A stretch of 64,000 nt of DNA from Ruminococcus flavefaciens ND2009 (GTDB lineage Bacteria; Bacillota; Clostridia; Oscillospirales; Ruminococcaceae), in contig NZ_KK211347.1 of assembly GCF_000621785.1 (NCBI RefSeq), forward strand, positions 462,725-526,724. Reading direction: 5' to 3'. Made by a program: the position numbers and the translations under genes. Positions 48,920-57,861 of this stretch are shown piece by piece (the stretch's first letter is position 1; each line of letters begins with the position of its first letter). The notes beneath the pieces are model-generated. The model saw only the letters and a program-made list of their open reading frames with translations, did no database searches and had not been told where the DNA came from.

Positions 48920-51190
48920 TCAGTTATAATCGGGCTCCTGAGAAGCCTCGGGAGCATATGCGTTGGGGTCATATGGCGTTACCTGCTCTGTGGGAGGAGC
49001 TGTGGGATAATCTGTCCAGGGCTCCTGGGGCTGTGACCAGGGCTGCTCATTATAGGGAGCCTCGGTGGGTGCCTCTGTCCAGAGCTCGGTAGTGATGACC
49101 TCAGTGGTGGTTGTGGTGAGCTCGGTGGTAGTAGATACGGTCGAGGTAGTAGTTGTCAGCTCGGGACGTATCTCCTCAGGGAGCTTCTGCTTTGTGGGCT
49201 TTACGCCGTTAAGTCCGTAGCACTCCTGATAAGCGAGGATAATATCGCGTATCATGTACTTTGAGTACTCACCGTCCTCGATAACGCCTGCGAAGGCTAT
49301 CTCGGGGTTATTTGCGGGAGCGAATCCGATGAAGAATGAGTTCTGCTTCTCAAGGTTTGCGCCTGTCTGAGGAGTACCTGTCTTTATAGCCACATCGAAG
49401 CCAAGATTGCTGAGAGAGTGGTTTGCAGGCATATTGTGTGAGGCGTCTATCATACCGCCGATTATATAGTCGTAAAGGTCGGGAGTGTTCAGCTCTATCT
49501 GCTGAGCGATAGTGGGCTCGGTCTTCTTGATAAGACTTCCTGAGCCGTAGCTGTAGTAGCTGTCCACAAGATAAGGCTGATACCTTACACCGCGGTTAGC
49601 GATGGTATTTGCCACAACTGCCATCTGGAGGGGAGTCATGCCGCAGTCCTGGTTACCGATACCCGCCTGGATAACGTAACCGATATACCATTCCTGACCG
49701 TGCTCGGCGAAGGTCTCGGGGTTACAGAGATAACCGGGAGCATCTCCGGTCTCGATACCTGTACTTGAGCCCAGTCCGTAGAGCTTGGCGTACTTTGTGA
49801 TGTTGTCGATACCCAGCATACGTGAGACCTCATAGAAGTATGCGTTACATGATACCTCAATTGCACGGCGCATGGTGATATTGCCGTGATAGCCTGTACA
49901 GGAGTAGTGAGTTCCGTAGAAGTCGTAGCCCTGATTACATACCAGAGGCGTACCGCCTGTTACCACGCCCTCATTGAGACCTGCCGTAGCGGTAATAGTC
50001 TTGAATGTAGAGCCCGGACGGTAGAGACCGTAGGTGCAGCGGTTTACCAGAGGTGAATTTTCAGCCTGGAGGAAGTAATCATAGTTTTCAACGTAGTCCT
50101 TCAGGTTATATGTGGGAGCGGAAGCCATGCCCTTTACGGCGCCTGTTTTGGCGTCCAGCACACAGATAGCTCCGCACTTGGCGTTGAGTACACTGGGTTT
50201 CGGATTGATAGCAGGGAAGTCTGCGATGAATTTGTCCAGTATGCCCTGGAGCTTCAGCTGGAAGCAGCCGTCCACGGTGAGCTTTATGGTCTCTCCCGAT
50301 GTGGCCTCGGAAATGGTCTTGACATCGCGGACCTTTCCGTCCTTGACGGCTATCTGCTCCTCGCCGTTGATACCGCGGAGGGGAGTTTCCATAGCGGCTT
50401 CGATACCGCTCTTGCCCAGGGTATCATTGTAGCTGTAGCCCTTGTTTTTCAGCTCGTCGTACTCCTCGGCATAGATAGGACCGACTGTGCCCAGCTCGTG
50501 GGGGAGTATATCACCGCGGACTATACGTCTTTCTGAGGCATCAACAGCCTCAATACCGCGGTAGAAGTTGCCCAGCTCCTTCATGTCGATGACGGTCTGC
50601 TCGTCCACGCCCTCAGCCAGAAGGAGGTCGTTGCTGTAGGAGAAGTCCTTGTCTATCATCTGATAGCGCATACCTGCGATGATGCGCTTTTCCTCGTCGG
50701 TGTACTTCTCGTCTATCTCATAGTCTGAGATGAGCTTGTCTATGCAGTTTTCCGCAGTTGCGTAAACGTTGAGGTTAAGGTCTGAGATAAGCTCCTCGGT
50801 GTCATCGGACTTGAACACATAGGGCTTGCTGAATGATATAGGAATGCTCTCCTCGAACTTTATGCCTCTTTCCTCAAGGGCTCTGTAAATGCCCAGGAGA
50901 GCCTTGTTTCCCTCCTGAAGGTCGGTGGGGAAGAATGCCATCTGGAGCACCAGGTCTGTTCTGGAGTCATTGGTGATGAGCACATTTCCTGCGTAGTCCA
51001 TTATCTCGCCTCGGGTAGCCTTAACGCCCTTGGTGTAGGTGAGGGTTCCCGGCTCATAGAGCTGAGGAGTGGCTATCTCCTTGTCGCCAACCACCTGTAT
51101 CTTCATAAGGCGGAGCGAGCTCAGAAGCGCCAGCATGACCACCAGCAGTATTATTATGATAGATTTGAGATTTTCCGCAAATCCTTTCAA
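48920..51190 (-). CDS. mrdA: Penicillin-binding protein 2 (elongasome transpeptidase)
   Basis: This 756-residue class B PBP cross-links peptidoglycan with RodA/MreBCD in elongation. It has one N-terminal membrane segment (IIIILLVVMLALLSSLRL), a PBP dimer domain, and the transpeptidase motifs: Ser394 in GSTFK, SCN (about 448) and KTG in AIKTGTPQTG (about 600). The last 95 residues are an unusual Thr-rich then Pro/Gln-rich tail (TTTSTVSTTTELTTTTTEV; QPWSQPQEPWTDYP) not needed for catalysis. It is last in the mreB-mreC-mreD-mrdA operon. AAAGGAGG lies before the ATG. Confidence 0.93.
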   Translation of the reverse strand: MKGFAENLKSIIIILLVVMLALLSSLRLMKIQVVGDKEIATPQLYEPGTLTYTKGVKATRGEIMDYAGNVLITNDSRTDLVLQMAFFPTDLQEGNKALLGIYRALEERGIKFEESIPISFSKPYVFKSDDTEELISDLNLNVYATAENCIDKLISDYEIDEKYTDEEKRIIAGMRYQMIDKDFSYSNDLLLAEGVDEQTVIDMKELGNFYRGIEAVDASERRIVRGDILPHELGTVGPIYAEEYDELKNKGYSYNDTLGKSGIEAAMETPLRGINGEEQIAVKDGKVRDVKTISEATSGETIKLTVDGCFQLKLQGILDKFIADFPAINPKPSVLNAKCGAICVLDAKTGAVKGMASAPTYNLKDYVENYDYFLQAENSPLVNRCTYGLYRPGSTFKTITATAGLNEGVVTGGTPLVCNQGYDFYGTHYSCTGYHGNITMRRAIEVSCNAYFYEVSRMLGIDNITKYAKLYGLGSSTGIETGDAPGYLCNPETFAEHGQEWYIGYVIQAGIGNQDCGMTPLQMAVVANTIANRGVRYQPYLVDSYYSYGSGSLIKKTEPTIAQQIELNTPDLYDYIIGGMIDASHNMPANHSLSNLGFDVAIKTGTPQTGANLEKQNSFFIGFAPANNPEIAFAGVIEDGEYSKYMIRDIILAYQECYGLNGVKPTKQKLPEEIRPELTTTTSTVSTTTELTTTTTEVITTELWTEAPTEAPYNEQPWSQPQEPWTDYPTAPPTEQVTPYDPNAYAPEASQEPDYN

Positions 51191-51213
51191 AGGTCTGCCT
51201 CCTTTATGATTAT

Positions 51214-51235
51214 GACCGCACGGGAAAGTGCGGTC
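51214..51235 (-). promoter_or_regulatory. Intercistronic hairpin between mreD and mrdA
   Basis: GACCGCAC and GTGCGGTC form a perfect 8-bp stem with a 6-nt loop. There is no T run, so RNA processing or stability is more likely than termination. Confidence 0.5.
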
Positions 51236-51242
51236 GGTTTCT

Positions 51243-51821
51243 TTATCTTCTGTTTTCTGTCTGTATGTTTGTGTTTATAGCCTCCTCGATGGTGAGGTGC
51301 TCACGGGGCATGAGGAGACGGTTTACCAGCTTCAGCACAAGGAACACGAATACTGCGGAAATCACTGTATACAGCCATATCTTCATGGATACCCTCCTGA
51401 AGATACGTCCAACGTGCTCATAGCCCCATATCTGGTAGTAGAACTTGTAGTCCAGCCAGCACTGCAAAAACGAAGCAGCAGCTGTGATAATGATGTAGTT
51501 GATGAACCTGTCCTTGAGGTAGAGCTCGAACACCAGATTGGCAGCGATACAGAACACTGTAAGCACCACGGCGTTGTAGCCGAAGAGCTTTCCGCAGCAG
51601 ATGTCGATGAGAAATCCGCATATCGCGCCTGTTACCGCAGAGGCATAGAGGTTGTTGTTGATAGCTATGCCCACAGCCAGGGGGACCAGCAGGACAGGCT
51701 TATAAAGCGTTCCCGAGGTCATTATGATGAAGCTTATGAATATGAGCAGGTAATATATTATCCAGCGCAGAGCAGTCTTGAAGCGGAAGATATGCTGCTC
51801 ACGGGTAGTTCTAATCCTCAT
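51243..51821 (-). CDS. mreD: Rod shape-determining protein MreD
   Basis: This 192-residue membrane protein has five or six hydrophobic segments (IIYYLLIFISFIIMTSGTLY; INNNLYASAVTGAICGFLID; FGYNAVVLTVFCIAANLVFE). The position after mreC and before mrdA identifies it as MreD, which is poorly conserved in sequence. It overlaps the mreC 3' end by 11 bp, so the two are coupled. Confidence 0.85.
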   Translation of the reverse strand: MRIRTTREQHIFRFKTALRWIIYYLLIFISFIIMTSGTLYKPVLLVPLAVGIAINNNLYASAVTGAICGFLIDICCGKLFGYNAVVLTVFCIAANLVFELYLKDRFINYIIITAAASFLQCWLDYKFYYQIWGYEHVGRIFRRVSMKIWLYTVISAVFVFLVLKLVNRLLMPREHLTIEEAINTNIQTENRR

Positions 51822-52677
51822 CCTTGTCTTCCTCCTTCTTGCCGCTGAAATCGGTTATAACGATGACAGAGGTAAGACGGGTAACGTCCACACAGGGCTG
51901 TATATCGGCACATACGGAGAGACCGTTTGAGTCGAAGCCTATATCAAGGATGGTACCGATGGGGTAATCCTTGGGGAAGAGACCGCTGGTTCCAGTGGTG
52001 ATCATGAGATCGCCGCGCTTGAGCTTGTTCTTCTTGGGGACGTGTATGAGCTTGGTCTGACCGCTTTCCGATGACAGCACATTTCCTTCGATAATGCCCT
52101 GATCGGCACTTGATGAGGAAGCCATTGCGGCTACGGAAAGGTCGGGTGAGAGTATAGTTCTTACGGTGGAGACGTGTTCGGACACCTCAACGGTAATGCC
52201 TACCAGTCCCTCAGCGGTAACAACGGGGCAGTTCACCAGTATGCCGTCCGCAGAGCCCTTGTCGATAGTGAAGGACTTGAAGGGATCGTTGGTGACATAG
52301 CCCAGAACTCCGCAGGGCTGTGAGAGCATATAGTCCTCATGCTCCTCCTTTATGGAAACGAACTTGCGCAGCTCCTCCACCTCAGCCTTGATGGCGTCAT
52401 ACTCGGTGAGCTGGGCGTTGAGTTCGCCTATCTGCTTTTTCAGCTTCTGGTTTTCCTCATAGTACTTATCCGCATTGGAGAGCTTATCCACCGTGCCTTC
52501 CATTTTCATGCTTATGCCGTTTGAGGCAGCGCGGAAGGGCTTGGTGATAGTGTTGATGAAGGAAGCTCCCGAAACGGAATAGCCGCCCTTGGTGACAGCG
52601 TATATCATAATGCCCACAAGGAAGGCGAGAAATCCCAGAAGTATCTTGAAACGGGTGCTTTTTAAGAAATCACGCAT
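51811..52677 (-). CDS. mreC: Rod shape-determining protein MreC
   Basis: This 288-residue bitopic protein has one N-terminal membrane helix (KILLGFLAFLVGIMIYAVTK), a coiled coil (about 65-105; EENQKLKKQIGELNAQLTEY) and the MreC beta-barrel region (GVLGYVTNDPFKSFTIDKGS; GDLMITTGTSGLFPKDYPIG). It bridges MreB and the periplasmic elongation enzymes. A GGAGG ribosome site precedes the ATG, 11 bp after mreB. Confidence 0.93.
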   Translation of the reverse strand: MRDFLKSTRFKILLGFLAFLVGIMIYAVTKGGYSVSGASFINTITKPFRAASNGISMKMEGTVDKLSNADKYYEENQKLKKQIGELNAQLTEYDAIKAEVEELRKFVSIKEEHEDYMLSQPCGVLGYVTNDPFKSFTIDKGSADGILVNCPVVTAEGLVGITVEVSEHVSTVRTILSPDLSVAAMASSSSADQGIIEGNVLSSESGQTKLIHVPKKNKLKRGDLMITTGTSGLFPKDYPIGTILDIGFDSNGLSVCADIQPCVDVTRLTSVIVITDFSGKKEEDKDED

Positions 52678-52688
52678 GGCGCTCCTCC

Positions 52689-53705
52689 TTAATAGTACTT
52701 GACGTTTTCGGTGAGAGCGTCCTGATAATCGCTGATGTTCTCAAGTATCTTGCCTGTGCCTTCAGCGACGCAGTCCAGTGGATATTCTGCGATATAGACG
52801 GGCATACCCGTCTCGCGGTTGATGAGCTTGTCCAGACCTCTCAGGAGGGCGCCGCCGCCTGCGAGGGTGATACCGTGGTCGATGATGTCTGCGGAAAGCT
52901 CGGGGGGAGTTTCCTCAAGGGTGGACTTGATAGCGTCGATCACTCTTGAAAGGGGCTCGACCAGAGCGTCGCGTATCTCCGCAGAGGTCACGGTGATATT
53001 CTCGGGGAGACCGTTGAGGAGGTTTCTTCCCTTGATCTCCTGAGACTCCTCCTTCTCGCTGGGGAAAGCGGAGCCGATGTCCAGCTTGATGTTCTCGGCA
53101 GTTCTTTCACCTATGAGGAGGTTATATTTTTTCTTGATATAGTTGATGATAGCCGCGTCGAATTCGTCGCCTGCACATCTTACAGACCGTGAAGCCACGA
53201 TTCCGCCCATGGATATAACAGCAACCTCGCTGGTGCCGCCGCCTATGTCCACTATCATGCTTCCCGCAGGTTCGTTTGTGGGGAGACCTGCACCGATTGC
53301 CGCAGCCATAGGCTCCTCGATGATGAGGACGTTGTTTGCGCCTGCCTTCTTGCAGGATTCACGTACAGCACGTCTCTCAACGGCGGTAACACCCGAAGGG
53401 ATACATATAATGACATTGGCTTTAGTGAAAAGGGTGCCCTTGAGGGCTTTCCTTATGAATTCCTGAAGCATAGTCGTCGCGATGTCGAAGTCGGCGATAA
53501 CGCCGTCCTTGAGAGGTCTTACGGCAACGATAGAACCGGGGGTCCTTCCGATGACGTCCTTAGCCTCCTTGCCGACATAGCGGCATTTATCAGTTCTGGT
53601 ATTTACGGCAACTACCGAAGGCTCTCTTATTATTATACCTTTTCCCCTCATATATACAAGGGTATTAGCAGTTCCCAGATCTATGCCGATATCTTTTGTA
53701 AACAT
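52689..53705 (-). CDS. mreB: Rod shape-determining protein MreB
   Basis: This 338-residue bacterial actin starts [20 protein letters not shown] (phosphate 1 loop), with [36 protein letters not shown] (phosphate 2) and [16 protein letters not shown] (adenosine). It polymerises under the membrane and guides elongation of the wall. Length is typical. It is first in the mreBCD-mrdA operon with its own promoter; AAGGAG precedes the ATG. Confidence 0.97.
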   Translation of the reverse strand: MFTKDIGIDLGTANTLVYMRGKGIIIREPSVVAVNTRTDKCRYVGKEAKDVIGRTPGSIVAVRPLKDGVIADFDIATTMLQEFIRKALKGTLFTKANVIICIPSGVTAVERRAVRESCKKAGANNVLIIEEPMAAAIGAGLPTNEPAGSMIVDIGGGTSEVAVISMGGIVASRSVRCAGDEFDAAIINYIKKKYNLLIGERTAENIKLDIGSAFPSEKEESQEIKGRNLLNGLPENITVTSAEIRDALVEPLSRVIDAIKSTLEETPPELSADIIDHGITLAGGGALLRGLDKLINRETGMPVYIAEYPLDCVAEGTGKILENISDYQDALTENVKYY

Positions 53706-53751
53706 TTTGAAGCTCCTTAATTTATGCTGTTATCGTATTTATTCACATTAT

Positions 53752-53780
53752 ATTATATCACCAATGGGAAATATGTACAA
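53752..53780 (-). promoter_or_regulatory. Promoter of mreBCD-mrdA
   Basis: Minus-strand TTGTAC (53780-53775) and TATAAT (53757-53752), 17-bp spacer. Confidence 0.7.
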
Positions 53781-53881
53781 GTTTATTCCGCGGGATTTTT
53801 CTTATGTCGGGAAATTTAGTGTAATACGGAAACTAAAGGGCTGAGAGGTGATAAAAAACTGTCGAAAAATACAATAATGGA

Positions 53882-54145
53882 TCATTTGCCGTCAGGGCAT
53901 ACCTTACCTACGGTCTTGATGTAGATGTAGATCGCGATGGCGATACAGATGACCTGTGCCACGCTGATACTGAGACCAAAGCCGAAGGTCAGTGAGATTA
54001 TGTCAGTTGAGAAGGTGCTGGGAGAGAGAGATATACCTCTGGACCAGCCCAGCCATGCAAATGAACCTGATGCAGAATTTGCGACAACTCCTCCGAGGAC
54101 GCAGGCGCAAATCAGAAGAAGCAGAAAATAGAGTGTTTTTTTCAT
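53882..54145 (-). CDS. DUF4321-type small membrane protein
   Basis: This 87-residue protein has two membrane segments (YFLLLLICACVLGGVVA; FGFGLSISVAQVICIAIAIY) joined by a small loop. The pattern SLTFGFGLSISVAQVICIAI resembles DUF4321 proteins, often found just before mreB as here. Function unknown. TAGGAGA precedes the ATG. Confidence 0.75.
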   Translation of the reverse strand: MKKTLYFLLLLICACVLGGVVANSASGSFAWLGWSRGISLSPSTFSTDIISLTFGFGLSISVAQVICIAIAIYIYIKTVGKVCPDGK

Positions 54146-54179
54146 GATCGATCTCCTATCTTTTGTTATAAAGCTTTTA

Positions 54180-54617
54180 TCATATACCCGAAGAGCCGAA
54201 GCCGCCGCTGCCTCTGTCTGTCTCGGAGAGGTCGTCGCTGACTTCTATATCGGGCATTAATATACGAGTGGGTATCAGCTGGGCGATACGCATACCGTGT
54301 TCAACGGTAAAGTCCTCCTTGCCGTGGTTGATAAGGGGGACGAACCAGGCTCCGCGGTAGTCGCTGTCCACAACGCCCACGCAGTTTGCCAGAGAGACAC
54401 CGTATTTTGAGGAGAGTCCCGAGCGCGGATAGATGAGGAGGGCAATATCGTCGGAATCAGGCTGAGCAGTTATACCTATGGGGATCATCTTTATCTCCCC
54501 GGGAGCAAGGGTGACAGGTCCGTCAAGGCAGGCGCAGAGGTCGAGACCTGCGCTTCCTGCCGTAGCCCTTGAGGGGATAACAGCTCTTGGGTCCAGCTTT
54601 TTGAATATCAGTTTCAT
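54180..54617 (-). CDS. dut: dUTP diphosphatase
   Basis: This 145-residue trimeric dUTPase hydrolyses dUTP to dUMP. Motifs are visible: AGSAGLDLCA (1), PRSGLSSKYG (2), GVVDSDYRGAWFVPLINHG (3), RIAQLIPTRI (4) and the C-terminal RGSGGFGSSG loop (5) that closes over the substrate. Length is typical. Its ATG overlaps the stop of the U32 gene. Confidence 0.95.
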   Translation of the reverse strand: MKLIFKKLDPRAVIPSRATAGSAGLDLCACLDGPVTLAPGEIKMIPIGITAQPDSDDIALLIYPRSGLSSKYGVSLANCVGVVDSDYRGAWFVPLINHGKEDFTVEHGMRIAQLIPTRILMPDIEVSDDLSETDRGSGGFGSSGI

Positions 54618-56647
54618 TATTGGATACCTCTGTAATAAAGTCCGCGGGTGATGTTTCCCTGCGGCTTGCGTCCCGAAAGGGCAGCTCTGGTGCCGTCGGC
54701 GTCCTCGTCGGAGAGATATAGCACGCCGAAGGATATATTATGTATTTCATCAAGTCTGTCAAGCATACAAAGTCTGTCTGAGTTGAGTATCTCCGCATAG
54801 TCCTTTGTACAGACCACGGGAAGCTCCCTGCCTGTGCGGTCGATGAGCCTTCCGGTGCATTTTCCGCAGCCCACCTCGTTCTTTATGGGACAGTTCCTTG
54901 TGAGCATGAGGGGGAGACGTCCGTATATGACAGCTCCCAGCGGAAGAGTCGTGCTGACACTGCCAAGCTGACCGAGAGTAGCCTCCACGGAGAATATGCA
55001 GTCCTCAAGTCCAAGTCCGCGCAGATATTCTGCGCTGTAAGAGTTGAACACATTTAGGGTGAAGCTTCCGTGGAGCTTCATACCCAGCCTCTTGCCGATG
55101 GCGACAGAGTCGGGAGTATGGCAGTAAAGCCTGCCGACGCCCATATCCATAAGCTCCTCAAGTCGGCTTGTGAGCCTGTCCTCGTCGGTGATGAAACGGG
55201 GAGGAGATACTATTAGCTTATCACTGTCCACGGCGCCGAGAATATCATCTGTGAGCAGCTTCTCGGGAATTATTAGGAACTCCGACAGATCAGCCGCCGC
55301 TGTTATCTGTTCCGCAGTTCTGCAAAAGCACCTCATGGGGAGCCTTTCCGCAGTCTTTGCCGCGGGAGCAGGAACAGCAGGTGAATAGTCCGTTACCGTG
55401 TACTTGGGGGTATTCTTTTCTGTGACGAGTTCTGTCAGCTTTTCCGTCACCTGTCGGCGAAGCTCATTGAGCCTGCCTGCGGGAACTATAAGTCCTTCAT
55501 CTATGTCGGCAGTGAGGCTTCCGAAGCTGAACACAGTGTCTCCCAGCTTTGACAGCTGCTTTGTGAGCATAGCTTCATCGGTGGGACGGTTAAGCGCCTT
55601 CTCGGGAACATCGCCCTGAGCGGAAGCGGAAATATCGCCGCAAACAGCCTCTATTACCACAGGCTGCCCCTCTTTTATGACAGCGCGGAAGTCCGCGGTG
55701 TGAGCCTTTCGCTCAAAGCGGTAAAGCTCATGTATCTTCGGAATCAGCTCATGGGCAGAGATAACGTCGTCCTTTTCGCGGACGCCGAACATATCCTGCC
55801 TTTTGCCTGTATAGTAGCCGTCGGTGAAGCCTCCGCGGGAGAAAACTCCCCTGAGCATAGCCATATCTGGGGTATCGCCTTCAAGAGCAGCCTTCAGCTC
55901 ATTTACAGCGGAAGCCACATATTCGGGGCGCTTCATGCGTCCCTCTATCTTGAAGGAGTCAACGCCCATATCCGCAAGCTCACGGGCTTTCGGCAGCAGC
56001 GACAGGTCCTTCAGCGAAAGAGAAGCCCTGTCCTTATTTCCCACAGCGGAAAAGGGGAGCCTGCAAGCCTGTCCGCAGCAGCCGCGGTTAGCGGAGCGCG
56101 AGCCTATCATCGCCGACATATAGCACTGTCCCGACACGGACATACACAGAGCGCCGTGAACGAATATCTCAGTCTCGATACCTGTGCGGCAGATACGGGA
56201 AATAGTGTCCTTGTCCAGCTCTCGTGCGGGAACTACTCTTGCGTAGCCCAGATCGCGGAGCAGACAGGCGCCTGCGGCAGTGTGCACCGACATCTGAGTT
56301 GAGCCGTGGAGCACAGCGTCGGGGACGCAGCGGCGGATAAGCTCCGCACAGCCCCAGTCCTGAACTATAAAGGCGTCAACACCGCACTTAGCGGCGGACT
56401 TTATGTACCGGCAGAAATCCTCAGCCTCGTCGTCGGAGATGACCGTATTCACAGCCAGATCAAGCTTTGCGCCGTATCTGTGACAGAGAGCCGCAGCTTC
56501 CGCTATCTCCTCAAGGGAGAAGTTTGCGGCACTGCTTCGTGCGGAAAAGCGCTTTCCGCCTATGTATACAGCCTGAGCGCCGGAGCGGAGAGCTGCACGG
56601 AGAGTTTCCATGCTGCCGGCGGGAGCCAGTATCTCGGTTTGTTTCAT
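54617..56647 (-). CDS. U32 family peptidase (prephenate/RlhA-type)
   Basis: This 676-residue protein begins EILAPAGSMETLRAALRSGA and has the U32 signature region EIFVHGALCMSVSGQCYMSA with a following RGCCGQACRLPF cysteine cluster. The C-terminal half carries further Cys (NCPIKNEVGCGKCTGR). Some U32 proteins are collagenase-like; others, such as RlhA, modify 23S rRNA with an Fe-S cluster, and the Cys pattern favours that group (inference). It lies in a zapA-U32-dut unit with overlapping ends. Confidence 0.88.
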   Translation of the reverse strand: MKQTEILAPAGSMETLRAALRSGAQAVYIGGKRFSARSSAANFSLEEIAEAAALCHRYGAKLDLAVNTVISDDEAEDFCRYIKSAAKCGVDAFIVQDWGCAELIRRCVPDAVLHGSTQMSVHTAAGACLLRDLGYARVVPARELDKDTISRICRTGIETEIFVHGALCMSVSGQCYMSAMIGSRSANRGCCGQACRLPFSAVGNKDRASLSLKDLSLLPKARELADMGVDSFKIEGRMKRPEYVASAVNELKAALEGDTPDMAMLRGVFSRGGFTDGYYTGKRQDMFGVREKDDVISAHELIPKIHELYRFERKAHTADFRAVIKEGQPVVIEAVCGDISASAQGDVPEKALNRPTDEAMLTKQLSKLGDTVFSFGSLTADIDEGLIVPAGRLNELRRQVTEKLTELVTEKNTPKYTVTDYSPAVPAPAAKTAERLPMRCFCRTAEQITAAADLSEFLIIPEKLLTDDILGAVDSDKLIVSPPRFITDEDRLTSRLEELMDMGVGRLYCHTPDSVAIGKRLGMKLHGSFTLNVFNSYSAEYLRGLGLEDCIFSVEATLGQLGSVSTTLPLGAVIYGRLPLMLTRNCPIKNEVGCGKCTGRLIDRTGRELPVVCTKDYAEILNSDRLCMLDRLDEIHNISFGVLYLSDEDADGTRAALSGRKPQGNITRGLYYRGIQ

Positions 56648-57009
56648 TAAATGCTGTCGCTGAGCTGCTTGAGCTTGACCATATTCTCAAGCTGAACGAT
56701 CTTGGACTTGAGCACCTCGATCTCCTTCTGAGCAGCGTCGCGCTCGATGCGTGTCCTGCCTGCCTCGTCAACGTACTCCTTGGTCTGGTCGCGGATATTG
56801 TCAAGGCGCTGATTAGCCTTGTTGAGGTCGTCGAGGAGAGCCAGCGACACCATTATGGAAGCGGCGTAGGGAGAAGAACCGTTAGCCGATGTGATCTCGT
56901 CGATCTTAGTCTCCAGCGCTCTTGCGAGGGCGAAAACATAATTCGGAGCTTCGGCGGTCTTTATCTTGTACTCCTTACCGCAGATGATGACTTTTACTTC
57001 ATTAAGCAT
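56647..57009 (-). CDS. zapA: Cell division protein ZapA
   Basis: This 120-residue protein has the ZapA start EVKVIICGKEYKIKTAEAPN, then a short helix and a C-terminal coiled coil (TRIERDAAQKEIEVLKSKIV). ZapA binds FtsZ and bundles protofilaments at the division ring. The ATG follows AAAGGA. It is first in the zapA-U32-dut unit. Confidence 0.9.
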   Translation of the reverse strand: MLNEVKVIICGKEYKIKTAEAPNYVFALARALETKIDEITSANGSSPYAASIMVSLALLDDLNKANQRLDNIRDQTKEYVDEAGRTRIERDAAQKEIEVLKSKIVQLENMVKLKQLSDSI

Positions 57010-57049
57010 TTGTATCGTCCTTTCCGTGGCGTAAATTTAACCACCTTAC

Positions 57050-57055
57050 ATTATA
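57050..57055 (-). promoter_or_regulatory. Likely -10 box of the zapA promoter
   Basis: TATAAT on the minus strand about 40 bp before the ATG; the -35 at 17 bp is weak. Confidence 0.45.
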
Positions 57056-57164
57056 CACTATTTTTTATGAAAAGGGAAGTGTTTTTTGAAAAATATTTAT
57101 TTTTGTAGGAAACGCCGCTTCAGAAGTTGAGAGTTGAGAATTGAGAGTTTAGAGTTATGTATTA

Positions 57165-57184
57165 CTGAGATAAATCAAAATTTA
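57165..57184. repeat. Left inverted repeat around the small gene
   Basis: CTGAGATAAATCAAAATTTA. An inverted copy (18 of 20 identical) lies at 57806-57787. A GAGAGTTGAGAATTGAGAG-type repeat at 57129-57156 also has inverted counterparts at about 57738-57775. Confidence 0.75.
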
Positions 57185-57215
57185 CATTTGTAGGGAACGG
57201 CTAAAAGCTAAGGGC

Positions 57216-57602
57216 TCATTTATCCTCAAAAACGAAAATATGATCATCAACATTTCTTGGCAGTGATCCGTAATCAGAGAGCCCCTTTGCTTCACGAAAA
57301 GCGCGTTTTATAGCTTCCCGGATATCAATGCGATCATTTTGCAGCTCATTGGGAATGCTTATCCATAGCTTTGGAGGCTCAGAATTTATGTCGGGTTCGG
57401 GAAGAATAAATTCAAATAAATGTGACTTATAAAGCATTTTAAAAATGACAGGTGTTTCGACTCCGTGCTTCCCTGTACAAACGATATAGATATCGTTTTC
57501 TCTGTCAGCGCCCCACTGTGACCACTTTTCATCATACAAACGATCGGATACTTTTTCATATAATTCTTTGTCATTCTTGTCAACTGTTTCATAAACAAAC
57601 AT
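57216..57602 (-). CDS. Small unknown protein bracketed by inverted repeats
   Basis: This 128-residue soluble protein begins MFVYETVDKNDKELYEKVSD and includes WSQWGADRENDIYIVCTG, FEFILPEPDINSEPPKLWIS and a late REAIKRAFREAKGLSDYGSL. There is no signal or membrane segment and I recognise no family. Base composition is more AT-rich than neighbours. It sits between nested inverted repeats (see 57165), suggesting arrival with a small mobile or repeat element. I use ATG 57602 because TGAGGT precedes it; the frame extends upstream without a ribosome site. Confidence 0.65.
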   Translation of the reverse strand: MFVYETVDKNDKELYEKVSDRLYDEKWSQWGADRENDIYIVCTGKHGVETPVIFKMLYKSHLFEFILPEPDINSEPPKLWISIPNELQNDRIDIREAIKRAFREAKGLSDYGSLPRNVDDHIFVFEDK

Positions 57603-57786
57603 AATTGCATACCTCAGATCACGATCTATACAACATTTAGCGGAGCCAAGCTCAGATAAACAGAGAATGGTGAAAAGTGAAGAGTTATGGTATCGCTTTC
57701 GGCGATATTGTTTAAACAATGTGAGCGCAGCGAACACATTAACTCTCAACTCTCAACTTTCAACTATCAACTTAGCGCATACGCGC

Positions 57787-57806
57787 TAAATTCCGATTTA
57801 TCTCAG
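57787..57806. repeat. Right inverted repeat around the small gene
   Basis: TAAATTCCGATTTATCTCAG, the inverted partner of 57165-57184. Confidence 0.75.
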
Positions 57807-57819
57807 CAATGTTTATCAG

Positions 57820-57853
57820 CTTGCGGGACGTCGTTGGCGCCGTCTCCTGCAAG
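57820..57853 (-). terminator. Hairpin after lexA, repeat-derived
   Basis: CTTGC and GCAAG ends with inner GGGACG/CGTCTCC-like pairing, related to the GTAGGGGACGG element at 17371. It may serve as the murC-lexA terminator; no T run. Confidence 0.4.
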
Positions 57854-57861
57854 CTAACGGT

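Noticed and set aside
57603-57749. N-terminal extension of the small 57.2-kb gene
   Set aside because: No ribosome site at the upstream start; it would run into the flanking repeats.
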